Source: Nocardia jinanensis (GTDB lineage: Bacteria; Actinomycetota; Actinomycetes; Mycobacteriales; Mycobacteriaceae). From it: a stretch of DNA of 64,000 bases. Within the stretch, counting starts at the first letter, position 1. Every line of letters starts with the position of its first letter. A program made the position numbers and the translations under genes. Positions 34,763-43,902 of the stretch are shown here, piece by piece. The stretch lies in contig NZ_BMMH01000029.1 in assembly GCF_014645735.1 (NCBI RefSeq), forward strand, positions 1 to 64,000, given 5' to 3'. A model generated the notes under the pieces. It saw only the letters and a program-made list of their open reading frames with translations. It did no database searches and was not told the DNA's origin.

Positions 34763-34858
34763 TGCCCGACTCCTTCCGGGGCGATGACATCGCCTCCCTG
34801 GGAACCGTTCTACGACCCGAGGCCGGTGGCGTCCAATACCGAGATTACGACCTATCTA

Positions 34859-34886
34859 TAGACAGCCTTTATACGGTAAGTATGGT
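34859..34886 (+). promoter_or_regulatory. Predicted leaderless promoter of LysR gene
   Basis: TAGACA (34859-34864), a 16-nt spacer and TATGGT (34881-34886) end 6 nt before the LysR ATG at 34893. That spacing would place the transcript start at or near the start codon, giving a leaderless mRNA, which is common in actinobacteria. Confidence 0.45.
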
Positions 34887-34892
34887 CTGATC

Positions 34893-35816
34893 ATGGATCT
34901 GCATCAGCTTCGCGGTGCGGTCGCCGTGGCGGATCACGGCAGCTTCACCCGGGCCGCGGCGGTCTTGCACGTATCCCAGCCGTCGCTGTCCTATGCGATC
35001 TCCCGGTTGGAAACCGAGCTACGCGCCAGCCTTTTCGTGCGTTTGCCCCGGCAAGTGGTCCCGACCGCGGCAGGCCAGACCTTTCTCGTCCATGCGCGGG
35101 CGGCCCTGGAGCAAGCCGACTGTGCACGGGCGGCGGTCAGTGCGGCCGAGCATCCGGTGAGCGGTCGCGTCGACCTGGTGCATATCCGCACAGCCACAGC
35201 GGTAGCCACCCGCATGATCCGGGATTTCCGCGACCGCCATCCCGGAGCGGTATGCGTAGTCCACGAGCCGGCCGGCGATACCGAGATCGTCAGTGGCCTG
35301 CGTTCCGGACGGCACGACGTGGGAATCATGCGATCGGACCACGTCCCGCGTGATCTGCTGGCTGTGGACGCGGGCACCGAGCGCTGGGGTGCAGTGTTCG
35401 CCGAGGACCAGGCCCCGGCGCGGGCCACGATCGGCCTGGAAACTCTTGCGGAGCACCCGCTGGTCGTACCGGGCGCGTACTCGAGTATGCGGGCCGGGTT
35501 CGACGAGGTCTTCTCCCAAGCCCGGCTCACCCCCGATGTCGCTGCCGAATGCACGGATATCCATATGCTGCTCAGTCTGGTGGCCGCCGGCGTCGGCGCC
35601 ACCCTGCTCCCGGACTCACTCGCCCGCACGCGACCGGATATCACCTACCGGACGATCACGCCGCGTATCGCGCACGGGCTGTCGGTTGTCCGCAAGGCGG
35701 GGTCGACGACGCCGACCATCGATGCGTTCTGTGCGATACCCGCCGTGCCCACACGGTCGCGCAAGCGGAACGCTGAGACCGCAGTAATCAAAAATATTCC
35801 GCGGCAAGGAGATTGA
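34893..35816 (+). CDS. LysR family regulator
   Basis: A 307-residue LysR regulator. The DNA-binding helix-turn-helix is at residues 1-60 (GSFTRAAAVLHVSQPSLSYA, VPTAAGQTFLVHAR). The effector domain follows (VAAGVGATLLPDSLA near residue 230). It diverges from the Tat-exported hydrolase, the usual position for control of a neighbour. There is no ribosome site, in line with the predicted leaderless promoter. Confidence 0.92.
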   Translation: MDLHQLRGAVAVADHGSFTRAAAVLHVSQPSLSYAISRLETELRASLFVRLPRQVVPTAAGQTFLVHARAALEQADCARAAVSAAEHPVSGRVDLVHIRTATAVATRMIRDFRDRHPGAVCVVHEPAGDTEIVSGLRSGRHDVGIMRSDHVPRDLLAVDAGTERWGAVFAEDQAPARATIGLETLAEHPLVVPGAYSSMRAGFDEVFSQARLTPDVAAECTDIHMLLSLVAAGVGATLLPDSLARTRPDITYRTITPRIAHGLSVVRKAGSTTPTIDAFCAIPAVPTRSRKRNAETAVIKNIPRQGD

Positions 35817-35910
35817 TACCCTGCGCCGGAGCGCGGTGACGAACGAGACGGCGCTGGTCCGCGCCCCGGGGGTGGGTGGTCGCCGCCCCTTTTCCCGCAA
35901 TCGTGAGCTA

Positions 35911-35939
35911 TTGCACACATGTCAATTAGTCGTTATGGT
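35911..35939 (+). promoter_or_regulatory. Predicted leaderless promoter of TetR gene
   Basis: TTGCAC (35911-35916), a 17-nt spacer and TATGGT (35934-35939) lie 6 nt before the ATG at 35946. The segment TATGGTCTGACCATGG differs in one base from the LysR gene's start region. ATGGTC-T-GACCAT is also a small palindrome that could be an operator. Confidence 0.55.
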
Positions 35940-35945
35940 CTGACC

Positions 35946-36596
35946 ATGGCACTGACCGGCATACCGCCCGCCGCGTTCATGCGGTCGGGCAATCCTGAGG
36001 ATCCCCGCTCGCGGCGGACGCGAGCGTTGCTTCTTGCCGAGGCGGAACGGGAGATCGCGCGATCCGGGCGTCTGCCGTCGGTGGCCTCGTTGGTGCAGGC
36101 CGCCGGGGTCAGCCGGGGCGCCTTTTACACCCACTTCAGTTCCATCGAAGAGCTGGCGGTCGCAGCCGTGCGTTCAGTTCTCGAGGAGTTCGGCGAGAAT
36201 CCTGACGCGGTGCCGCCGCCGCGTGGTGGGACAAAGGTGGCGCGTTCGCAGCTCGGTTATGGCGCGTTCTTCGCCCACATCGCCGACCACCGCCCCCTCT
36301 TCACCGCGCTGGTCGCCACCTCGAACGACGGTTCGGCCCGTGAGGAGCTGCGCGAGGCCCTGGTCCGGCAAACGGTGGAGGCGATCGCCGCCAGCCCGAA
36401 CAGACCCACCGGCCTCGACTCCCGTCATGCCGCCGCCTTCCTCGTGGGCGGAATTCTCGGAGTGCTCTCCGAATGGCTCCACGACCCACTGCCGCTCGAC
36501 CCGTATCAGCTGGCCGGCCAGATCGCCGACCTGCTGCCATCCTGGGTGGCCGACGGAGCAGAGCAGATCCCGTCGGTACACGTCGACCTTCGCTAA
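35946..36596 (+). CDS. TetR family regulator
   Basis: A 216-residue TetR protein with helix-turn-helix VASLVQAAGVSRGAFYTHFSS and a helical ligand domain. The ATG at 35946 is preferred to one 27 nt upstream because the upstream start would lie inside the predicted promoter. The esterase gene follows 68 nt later and is probably its target. It may respond to the esterase's substrate or product. Confidence 0.88.
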   Translation: MALTGIPPAAFMRSGNPEDPRSRRTRALLLAEAEREIARSGRLPSVASLVQAAGVSRGAFYTHFSSIEELAVAAVRSVLEEFGENPDAVPPPRGGTKVARSQLGYGAFFAHIADHRPLFTALVATSNDGSAREELREALVRQTVEAIAASPNRPTGLDSRHAAAFLVGGILGVLSEWLHDPLPLDPYQLAGQIADLLPSWVADGAEQIPSVHVDLR

Positions 36597-36664
36597 CCAG
36601 AGTCACCCCTCGACTGGACTACCCGTGCCCTGCCCCGAGACCGCCCCAGAGGAAAGACCTTCGA

Positions 36665-37612
36665 ATGCCGCTGCAACTCGACCATGACATCGCCGCTGCA
36701 CTGGCCGCCGGCGCCGAGGCCGCCGCCGATGTGGCACTGCCCGAACGCGACGATCCTCTCGCACTACGCGAAATCACCAACCAGACACTGACAACCCTGC
36801 TCGCCAACCTGCCGTCCGCACCTGAAGTCGATGCGGCCGCCTTCGAGGCGATCAGCGCAGACGGCACCACCGTTCCGATGCGCTGGTACACCCGCGGCAC
36901 CGACAAGCCCGGCGCCGCGATCGTTTTCGTGCACGGCGGCGGCATGATCTGCGGATCGGTCGACGTGTACGAGCCTCTGATCCGGCACTACGTTCACCTG
37001 ACCGGCGTTCCCTTCCTCGCCGTGGATTACCGCCTCGCCCCGGAATTCCCCGGCACCGCCCCGGCCGAGGACGCGTTCGCCGCAATCTCGTGGTTGTTCG
37101 ACAACGCCGACAAGTTGGGTGTCGATGCGGCGCGCATCGCACTCATGGGTGACAGCGGCGGCGGCGGCGTCGGCGCCGGAGCGGCAATCCTCGCGCGCGA
37201 CAATGGCATCGATCTTGCCCGCCAGATCCTGATCTATCCCATGCTCGACGACCGCAACACCACCCCGGACCCCGCACTCGCGCCCACCGCGACCTGGACC
37301 TACGACAACAACTACACCGGCTGGCACGCCCTTCTCGGCGACGACATCGGTTCACCCTCGGTCTCACCGGTCGCCGCACCAGCTCGCCTCGATGACTTCA
37401 CCGGCCTCGCGCCGGCCTACATCGAAGTCGGGGAACTCGACATCTTCCGCGACGAAGCTCTCGACTACGCGCGACGCCTCCTCTCAGCCGGTGTCTCCTG
37501 CGAACTGCACCTTCTCCCGGGCGCGCCCCACGCGCACGATCTGATCGGGATGCCCTTTCCCATCGGCCGACGGTCACTCGACGAAAAAATCCGGGCAATC
37601 ACCACGGTGTAG
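36665..37612 (+). CDS. Alpha/beta hydrolase, HSL-family esterase
   Basis: A 315-residue esterase or lipase of the hormone-sensitive lipase (family IV) type. The oxyanion motif is VFVHGGGMICG, the nucleophile elbow is LMGDSGGGGVGAG, the acid is likely Asp in ELDIFRDEALDY, and the His is in LPGAPHAHDL. AGAGGAAAG precedes the ATG. All its Asp-Ile pairs are coded GAC-ATC and the gene has no GATATC, unlike the catabolic cluster, so it may have been acquired separately. Confidence 0.92.
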   Translation: MPLQLDHDIAAALAAGAEAAADVALPERDDPLALREITNQTLTTLLANLPSAPEVDAAAFEAISADGTTVPMRWYTRGTDKPGAAIVFVHGGGMICGSVDVYEPLIRHYVHLTGVPFLAVDYRLAPEFPGTAPAEDAFAAISWLFDNADKLGVDAARIALMGDSGGGGVGAGAAILARDNGIDLARQILIYPMLDDRNTTPDPALAPTATWTYDNNYTGWHALLGDDIGSPSVSPVAAPARLDDFTGLAPAYIEVGELDIFRDEALDYARRLLSAGVSCELHLLPGAPHAHDLIGMPFPIGRRSLDEKIRAITTV

Positions 37613-38025
37613 TACCGATCGATCCAGCCCGCCGGGGCTACCGGAATCCTGACCGGCGGGCGCGCTGCGCACTCAAACACATTCGATCCCGTCGCCCGGC
37701 CGCAGACAATACAGCGGCCGGGATTTCGTGCATTGTGAAAATAGTTCTGGCACATATAGTTCGGGAATCTCAGCAGGAGCAAATCACCCCCTTTAGGCGA
37801 ATCGCATTCAGCCAAAGGTGTGATGACGGCCACCCAGGAGAGTGGCAGGCTGACTCCACTGCACTCGGCGAGGTCATCGCGCTTCTCTGCGTGACCACAG
37901 CACACGACGATGGGCCGATTGCAGGACGGCTGAACCGAACTCCAACGCCCAGCGAAAGAGCGGCGTAGGAATCACCCGCCCTGCCGGGACCGAGTGCCCC
38001 TGGGGTGAGAAGGAGAGGACACCAC
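37613..38025. other. Intergenic gap without a supported gene
   Basis: This 413-bp gap holds a hairpin just after the esterase (listed separately), then AT-richer sequence that likely contains the promoter of the LVIVD gene. A 77-codon frame at 37735-37968 is open but has no ribosome site or recognisable motif, so I do not call it. Confidence 0.6.
37627..37661 (+). terminator. Possible terminator of the esterase gene
   Basis: GCCCGCCGG (37627-37635) and CCGGCGGGC (37653-37661) form a 9-bp perfect stem with a 17-nt loop, 15 nt after the esterase stop. Confidence 0.5.
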
Positions 38026-39498
38026 ATGCGAGCAAGACCGCTCGTGACGGCATTTGCGTTGTCGCTGTTAATTTTCGGACAGCAGCAAGTCATCACCGCG
38101 CCGGCCGCCGCTGTAGAGCCTACCGCGGCGATTCCGCGCGCCGAGTGCGGTGACGGATCGTCGCCGGAGACCGGAGTGCAGGGTCAGGTACCGAAGGCCG
38201 ACCGCGATAGCGGCCGCAGCCAGCTCGGCTACAGCTGCAACCTGTCGCTGGTCGGCCAGTACCAAGGCGAAGGTGCGTCGTGGGTCAATCCCACCTATAA
38301 GCACTGCGCCTACCTGGCGTCCTCATTTCCTGGAACCCTCGGCGCGAAGAGTTCCGGGGTCAGCGTGCTGGACGTCTCCGATCCCGCCCACCCGGTACTG
38401 ACAGCCGTCCTGTCCAGTCCCGCGATGATCGGCGGCACCTGGGAATCGCTGAAAGTAAATGAGGCGCGCGGCCTGCTGGGTGCGGTGGCCGGCGGCATCG
38501 CGGTCGGCGTCGGATCGTTCGACGTCTACGACATCGCCACCGACTGCGCCCACCCCCGGCTGCTCAACGGCGTGAACGGCACCAACCTCACGATCCCGGT
38601 CAACACCCTCGGGCACGAGGGGAACTGGTCCCCCGACGGGAACACCTACTGGGCCACCGGGCTGACCGGCGGGGTCATTACAGCGATCGACGTCGCCGAT
38701 CCCGCGCACCCCCGCACCCTGTTCGTCGGCAGCACCGGACTGTTCAACCATGGGCTGTCGGTCAGCGAGGATGGCAACCGAATCTACGTCTCCAACGCGC
38801 TGCCTGCAGGACTGAACACCTTCGACGTCAGCGACATTCAGAGCCGCCGCCCCTTCCCTCAGCTGCGCCAAGTCTCCTCCATGTCCTGGTCCGACGGTCT
38901 GATCAGCCAGGCATCGATCCCGCTCACCGTCAACGACCGCCCCTATTTGGTGACCTGGGACGAGTTCAGCTCCGGCGGGATCCGCATACTCGACATCTCC
39001 GACGAAACAAATCCCACTGTGACCAGCCGCATCAAGCTCGAGATCAACCAGCCCCAGAACATCGATCTCCGGCGAGAGGACACGGCGGGCAACGGCATGT
39101 TCGGGTACGACACCCACTACTGCTCCGTGAATCGAGTGGTCGACCCGACCGCTCTGGCATGCGGGTTCTTCCAGTCGGGGGTCCGCGTCTTCGACATCTC
39201 GGACATATCGAAAGTCAAGGAAATCGCGTACTTCAACCCGCCCGCACAGGTCGGCAAGCGTGAGCTGCTGAAAAACTCCGAACACGCGAACGGGCTCGTG
39301 GCGCCGTACATGCCCGTAGTCTCCGATGCCGAGAACCTCAACGTCGGTAACCCGCCGCTACAGTTCGGACCGGCCGACCTGTCCGCGGACTACTGCTCCT
39401 CACCGCCGCGGTTCGTCGGAAACCAACTGTGGGTGACCTGCCAGGACAACGGATTCCTCGCCCTGCAATTCGACAACGGCGCCTACCACGGAGGCTGA
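38026..39498 (+). CDS. Secreted LVIVD-repeat/beta-propeller-like protein
   Basis: A 490-residue exported protein. An N-terminal signal peptide (RPLVTAFALSLLIFG..., residues about 4-30) ends at an Ala-rich site. The body has repeated VSVLDVSDPAHPV, ITAIDVADPAHPR, NTFDVSDIQ, IRILDISDETNPT and VRVFDISDISKVK units. This is the LVIVD pattern, one blade each of a propeller. The function of such surface proteins is unknown. AAGGAGAGG precedes the ATG at 38026. It is followed after 3 nt by the DUF305 gene, so they probably act together. Confidence 0.85.
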   Translation: MRARPLVTAFALSLLIFGQQQVITAPAAAVEPTAAIPRAECGDGSSPETGVQGQVPKADRDSGRSQLGYSCNLSLVGQYQGEGASWVNPTYKHCAYLASSFPGTLGAKSSGVSVLDVSDPAHPVLTAVLSSPAMIGGTWESLKVNEARGLLGAVAGGIAVGVGSFDVYDIATDCAHPRLLNGVNGTNLTIPVNTLGHEGNWSPDGNTYWATGLTGGVITAIDVADPAHPRTLFVGSTGLFNHGLSVSEDGNRIYVSNALPAGLNTFDVSDIQSRRPFPQLRQVSSMSWSDGLISQASIPLTVNDRPYLVTWDEFSSGGIRILDISDETNPTVTSRIKLEINQPQNIDLRREDTAGNGMFGYDTHYCSVNRVVDPTALACGFFQSGVRVFDISDISKVKEIAYFNPPAQVGKRELLKNSEHANGLVAPYMPVVSDAENLNVGNPPLQFGPADLSADYCSSPPRFVGNQLWVTCQDNGFLALQFDNGAYHGG

Positions 39499-39501
39499 CC
39501 A

Positions 39502-40239
39502 GTGACGGATATGGCTTTGACGGACACCGATACAGTGATGGACACCGACACAGTGACGGACAGGACCCACGGTGACAAGCCACCGAAGTTTTGTCCCCCC
39601 AAGATGCTTCGTTTGACGATGGTGGTTCTCGTTGCCGCCTCCGTCGGCGTCATCGGCGGATGGGGGCTGGCCGTCGTCCCTCGCTCCGACGCCGGCCACA
39701 CGCGCAACAGCGCGGACGTCGGCTTCCTCCAGGCGATGACCACCCACCACCATCAGGCGGTACTGATGACGCAGCTGGCATCACCGCAGCTGGAGCCGCT
39801 GGTTGGCTCACTGGCCATGAGCATCCAGACGAACCAGCTGATCCAGGTCGGTCAGATGCAAGGCTGGCTGCAACTATGGGGCGATCCGGTTCAACCCACC
39901 GAGTCCAGCATGTCCTGGATGGGCGAAGAGGTCGCCGATCCAGGACACATGCACGGCATGGCAGACCAGAGCGAGCTGGACACACTCGGTAGCGCGGTGG
40001 GCCGGGACGCAAACGTGTTGTTCCTGCAATTGATGCTCCGCCACCACCACGGCGGCATCGACATGGCAACGGCGGCCGCACGGATTGCAGGTACCGACGA
40101 GGTCCGGGCATTGGCATCGACCATGGTGGTCGACGAAACCCGGGAGATGGAATACATGGCATCGCTCCTCGACGGTTTCGGTGCCACCCCGCTGCCGGAG
40201 ACGCACCACTCACCTCGACAACATTCGCACCCCAATTGA
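39502..40239 (+). CDS. DUF305 family membrane-anchored protein
   Basis: A 245-residue DUF305 (ferritin-like helical) protein. A short Thr/Asp-rich head (DTDTVMDTDTVTD) is followed by one membrane segment at residues 38-59. The family's two His-rich motifs are MTTHHHQAVLMTQLA and MLRHHHGGIDMATAA. DUF305 proteins are often linked to copper or other metal stress. The GTG at 39502 is taken as start; an ATG 9 nt later is possible. No GATATC occurs here. Confidence 0.9.
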   Translation: MTDMALTDTDTVMDTDTVTDRTHGDKPPKFCPPKMLRLTMVVLVAASVGVIGGWGLAVVPRSDAGHTRNSADVGFLQAMTTHHHQAVLMTQLASPQLEPLVGSLAMSIQTNQLIQVGQMQGWLQLWGDPVQPTESSMSWMGEEVADPGHMHGMADQSELDTLGSAVGRDANVLFLQLMLRHHHGGIDMATAAARIAGTDEVRALASTMVVDETREMEYMASLLDGFGATPLPETHHSPRQHSHPN

Positions 40240-40567
40240 CTCCCGGTCCGGGCTCAATAATGAACTCCGACGTCAAGCAAGCATTCGTACGGAAAGGACG
40301 CAACCTCCGGCCACGGAAGCTGGGCGGAAACGATCGCGCGGGCGACGTGGGTGTCGTTGACAACCACAGCGTCCGCGCAGGGCATGCGCTTCGCCGTTGC
40401 ACCGACACCTCAGCCGGGCCGGATTCGTGCGGCAATCAACCCAACTGGGGCCAACTCGGATGACAACACCCAGCGGCCCTTCGCCCAGGTGGGTCGCGGC
40501 CGGGAATTGCGACTCGTCCGCCCACTCACCTCGACACAACCACCAGTTCATGCCTTGATTCACGATA
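40240..40567. other. Intergenic gap without a supported gene
   Basis: I see no convincing gene between the DUF305 stop and the repeat array upstream of the TetR gene. Short open frames here lack ribosome sites and family motifs. Confidence 0.55.
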
Positions 40568-40659
40568 CTGTCCGGTCGGTCACATTCTGTCCGATCGGAT
40601 AGTTGCTGTCCGGTCGGTCACATTCTGTCCGATCGGTTAGAGTCTGTCCGATCGGACAG
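40568..40659. promoter_or_regulatory. Five 12-bp direct repeats at exact 19-bp spacing (operator array)
   Basis: CTGTCCGGTCGG or CTGTCCGATCGG occurs five times, starting at 40568, 40587, 40606, 40625 and 40644, each exactly 19 bp apart. The last copy extends into the perfect palindrome CTGTCCGATCGGACAG (40644-40659). The array ends 15 nt before the TetR start. A regulator binding all five on nearly the same face of the helix is likely; self-repression by the TetR protein is the simplest reading. Confidence 0.85.
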
Positions 40660-40674
40660 TGTAAGTTTCCGGCT

Positions 40675-41241
40675 GTGGTCAGACATACATCCGAGGACAC
40701 CAGGGCAGATCTCCTGGCCGCAGCATCGGAGCTGTTCGCCGGGATCGGCTTCCGGGCGACGTCGATCGCCGAGGTCGCCAAGCTGGCTGGATATTCCAAA
40801 GCCACTGTGCTGTACCACTTCTCGACCAAAGAGCAGTTGATCGTCGCATGGGCTCACGATCTGCTGCAGTCGTTGTCGGAGCTGGACAAAGCGATCGGCG
40901 CCGCCACCTCCCCACGTGCCGCCCAGGACGTGGCGGTACGCGGGTTCGCCCGGTTGGCCATCGATCACAAGAACAAGGTGCATCTCCTCCAGGCCGAAAT
41001 CCCATTTCTCCTCGCCAACTCGGGTATGGCCGACCTGGCGGACGCCGAGGGACGGCTGCGCCGGGCGTTGTGCGCTGGAGATGAGTCCCCACACGCCGTC
41101 AGCGCCGCCTATGTCGTGATCGCCGGTGTCGCTGCCACGGCGTCGAGGATTCCGCTGGACGACCCCGGCGAGGCGGCAGAAGTGCTGTCCGCCATCGCCT
41201 TTCGCACACTCGACCGATCGCCTGCCGACGACGACGCGTGA
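40675..41241 (+). CDS. TetR family regulator
   Basis: A 188-residue TetR protein with helix-turn-helix TSIAEVAKLAGYSKATVLYHF and a compact ligand domain. The GTG at 40675 is chosen because an upstream in-frame start would lie inside the repeat array. It is followed 62 nt later by an MMPL exporter gene, the expected regulated partner. It probably senses the exported compound. Confidence 0.9.
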   Translation: MVRHTSEDTRADLLAAASELFAGIGFRATSIAEVAKLAGYSKATVLYHFSTKEQLIVAWAHDLLQSLSELDKAIGAATSPRAAQDVAVRGFARLAIDHKNKVHLLQAEIPFLLANSGMADLADAEGRLRRALCAGDESPHAVSAAYVVIAGVAATASRIPLDDPGEAAEVLSAIAFRTLDRSPADDDA

Positions 41242-41303
41242 TCGAGCCCGGTCCACCCTACGCAGCGCCGCGTCCCCTCGTATCAGACGAAAGTTGATTG
41301 ATC

Positions 41304-43526
41304 ATGGCCAATTACCTGAACAGACTGGGAAGGTATGCGTTCACGCAGCGTAGAACTGTTCTCGCGGTGTGGATCGTGTTGCTCGCCCTCATCGGCACCG
41401 GCGCCGCGGCGTTCCACAATGTCGGCAGTGGAGCAGCGCTGACCGTTCCGGGCACCGAATCCCAGGACGCCCGGGATGCGCTGGCCCGCGAATTTCCCCA
41501 GGCCGCCGGAGCATCGGGCAGTATCGCGCTGCGGGCCGCGCCGGGAACTACCTTCACCGAGCCGGGCGGTCGCGCCGTCCTCGCCGAGGTCGCCGATGCG
41601 GCGCGGGGCCTCGACGGGGTGTCCGGGGTGGTCACCCCGGAACAGTCCGGCGCGGTGACGCCGGACGGCCGGTACGCCATCATCCAGGTGCAATTCACCC
41701 AGTCGGCGAACGATATCTCCCCGGAGACCAAACAAGCCTACGAACAGCTCGGCACCGCGATCGCCGAACGGAGCGGTGCGACAATCGCCCCCGGCGGTGA
41801 AGTCGCCACCCCGGACCCCGAAGTCGGGGCGACCGAGATCATCGGTGTCGCGGTCGCCGCGGTCGTACTCGTCCTCACGTTCGGCTCGCTGATCGCGGCG
41901 GGCATGACCATGCTCACCGCCCTGGTCGGCGTCGGCGTCGGTACAGCGGGCATCTATGCCGCCAGCGGCTTCGTGACCTTCACCGGCGTCACCCCGATCC
42001 TCGCCTTGATGCTGGGCCTGGCCGTCGGAATCGACTACGCACTGTTCATCACCGCGCGCTATCGCCAGGAACTGGCGAAGGGGCGCAGTGCGGTCGACGC
42101 CGCCGGGCGCGCGATCGGCACCGCCGGGTCGGCCGTGGTGTTCGCCGGCAGCACCGTGATCATCGCACTCGCCGCGCTCAGCGCTGTGGGCATCCCATTC
42201 CTGAGCACCATGGGTCTGGCGGCAGCTGCCGCGGTTCTCGTCGCGGTGCTGGTCGCGCTCACCCTCACGCCCGCGATGCTGGGCTTCGCCGGTGACCGGA
42301 TACAACCGCGCGCACCGCGCTCGGCGGCACCCGCAGGTGACGGCGCATCCGCTGTTCCAGCAGAAAAACCCACCGCCGGTGCCCGCTGGGTCGGAATCGT
42401 CACCAGGCGCCCGGTCCGGGTCGTGGCGATCACCGTGCTCGGCTTGATCGTCGTAGCCCTGCCCGCACGCGATATGCAGCTCGGTCTGCCGACCAACGGC
42501 ACCGCCACCGAGGCAACGGCGGCGCGTATTTCCTACGACCTGATCACCGAAGGATTCGGCGAAGGGTACAACTCCCAGATCGTCGTGGTCGCCGGCCCCG
42601 ATACGCCTGAGCGCAGCAGTGCGGCGACCACCGCACTCGGTGCGGCACTCGGCGAACTGGACGGCGTCACGGCCGTCGCACCCGCGCAGTTCGCCGCGGA
42701 TGGACGTACCTCGCTGACCACAGTCGTCCCGGCCGGCGGGCCCGCCGATCCCGCTACCGAGAAGCTCATCGCCACCATCCGTTCCGATATAGCTCCCGGT
42801 ATCGACGCCACGATCGCCGTCACCGGCGTCGCGGCCGTCGCCATCGACGTGTCCGATACTCTCACCAGCGCTCTGCCGATCTACTTGGCAATCGTCATCG
42901 GCCTGTCGTTGATCCTGCTCACCGTCGTGTTCCGATCGGTACTGGTGCCGCTCAAAGCAGCGCTGGGGTTCCTGCTCACCACGGCCGCTACCTTCGGTGC
43001 GACAGTCGCCGTGTTCCAGTGGGGTTGGCTGGCAGACGTGCTCGGAGTCGACAGCACCGGCCCGATCGTCAGCTTCCTGCCCATCATTCTGATCGGCGTG
43101 ACCTTCGGGCTGTCGATGGACTACGAGGTGTTCCTCGTATCGCGAATGCGCGAGGACTACCTGCACGGCGCCGACGCGCGGACTGCGACGGTCACCGGTT
43201 TCACGCACAGCGCCCGGGTCGTCACCGCGGCCGCGGTCATCATGATCGCAGTATTCTCGGCCTTCGTCCTCGCTCCGGACCCGACTGTCAAGATGATCGG
43301 GTTCTCGCTCGCCGTGGGTGTTGTCGTGGATGCCTTCCTCGTCCGTATGACGATCGTTCCCGCGGTCATGTCGTTGCTGGGGGACCGGGCGTGGCGGCTG
43401 CCGAAATGGCTGGACCGCGTCGTCCCGACCATCGACATCGAGGGAGCTGCGCTGGAGAACGACGGGCGGACCGGTACGGGAGCCGATGCCCGGCCGGAAG
43501 GGGAACAAGACCTGGTTCGGGCCTGA
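41304..43526 (+). CDS. MMPL family transporter
   Basis: A 740-residue RND-type membrane exporter of the MMPL family, which moves lipids, siderophores or drugs using the proton gradient. The first membrane segment is at about residues 13-33, an extracytoplasmic domain follows, then membrane bundles with LALMLGLAVGIDYALFI and FGLSMDYEVFLVSRM. Both bundles carry the GxxxDY/MDYE motifs of the family. The ATG at 41304 is preferred to the TTG two codons upstream. An excellent terminator follows. Confidence 0.93.
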   Translation: MANYLNRLGRYAFTQRRTVLAVWIVLLALIGTGAAAFHNVGSGAALTVPGTESQDARDALAREFPQAAGASGSIALRAAPGTTFTEPGGRAVLAEVADAARGLDGVSGVVTPEQSGAVTPDGRYAIIQVQFTQSANDISPETKQAYEQLGTAIAERSGATIAPGGEVATPDPEVGATEIIGVAVAAVVLVLTFGSLIAAGMTMLTALVGVGVGTAGIYAASGFVTFTGVTPILALMLGLAVGIDYALFITARYRQELAKGRSAVDAAGRAIGTAGSAVVFAGSTVIIALAALSAVGIPFLSTMGLAAAAAVLVAVLVALTLTPAMLGFAGDRIQPRAPRSAAPAGDGASAVPAEKPTAGARWVGIVTRRPVRVVAITVLGLIVVALPARDMQLGLPTNGTATEATAARISYDLITEGFGEGYNSQIVVVAGPDTPERSSAATTALGAALGELDGVTAVAPAQFAADGRTSLTTVVPAGGPADPATEKLIATIRSDIAPGIDATIAVTGVAAVAIDVSDTLTSALPIYLAIVIGLSLILLTVVFRSVLVPLKAALGFLLTTAATFGATVAVFQWGWLADVLGVDSTGPIVSFLPIILIGVTFGLSMDYEVFLVSRMREDYLHGADARTATVTGFTHSARVVTAAAVIMIAVFSAFVLAPDPTVKMIGFSLAVGVVVDAFLVRMTIVPAVMSLLGDRAWRLPKWLDRVVPTIDIEGAALENDGRTGTGADARPEGEQDLVRA

Positions 43527-43540
43527 TCGACTGTTGGTTC

Positions 43541-43580
43541 GGTGCGGGCCTCCTCTCCCACAGGAGAGGAGGCCCGCACC
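43541..43580 (+). terminator. Strong hairpin terminator
   Basis: An 18-bp perfect stem (43541-43558 with 43563-43580) around a 4-nt loop lies 14 nt after the MMPL stop. It isolates the TetR-MMPL operon from the kinase gene. Confidence 0.85.
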
Positions 43581-43902
43581 GCGTTCACAGGACCCGATGC
43601 CGGCGGTACCACCGGTGAACGGGGCCGGCCGTGCGCGACGCGGTGCGGTGATCGAGATACTCGCGCGCTGCGGCGAGCGAGTAGACCTCACCGTCTCGGC
43701 CGCGATATCGCGCAGGTTCGTTTCGTGGGGGTCGGGATGCCGATCGCCGACGGATACCGAGGGTGTCGAAGTGAGGCCGCAATATGCCGCCCGTGAATCT
43801 CACCGCCGGGTTTCTCTTGGGGATACAGTTGACAGTGGCGAAAGGTGAGTCGATGTTGCCTGGTGCCCGCGGACCTACTACTCGGTGGATCGCATTCGGC
43901 CG
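43581..43902. other. Upstream gap of the kinase-regulator gene
   Basis: This 322-bp stretch contains no gene I can support. It likely holds the promoter of the gene at 43903; no clear -35/-10 pair stands out. Confidence 0.5.

Noticed and set aside
37735..37968. A 77-codon plus-strand frame in the gap before the LVIVD gene
   Set aside because: No ribosome site, no motif, and it overlaps the likely promoter region.
40568..40659. Repeat array considered as a CRISPR or plasmid-type origin iteron set
   Set aside because: Repeats are only 12 bp with 7-bp spacers, there are no cas or replication genes, and the array abuts a TetR start; an operator array is simpler.
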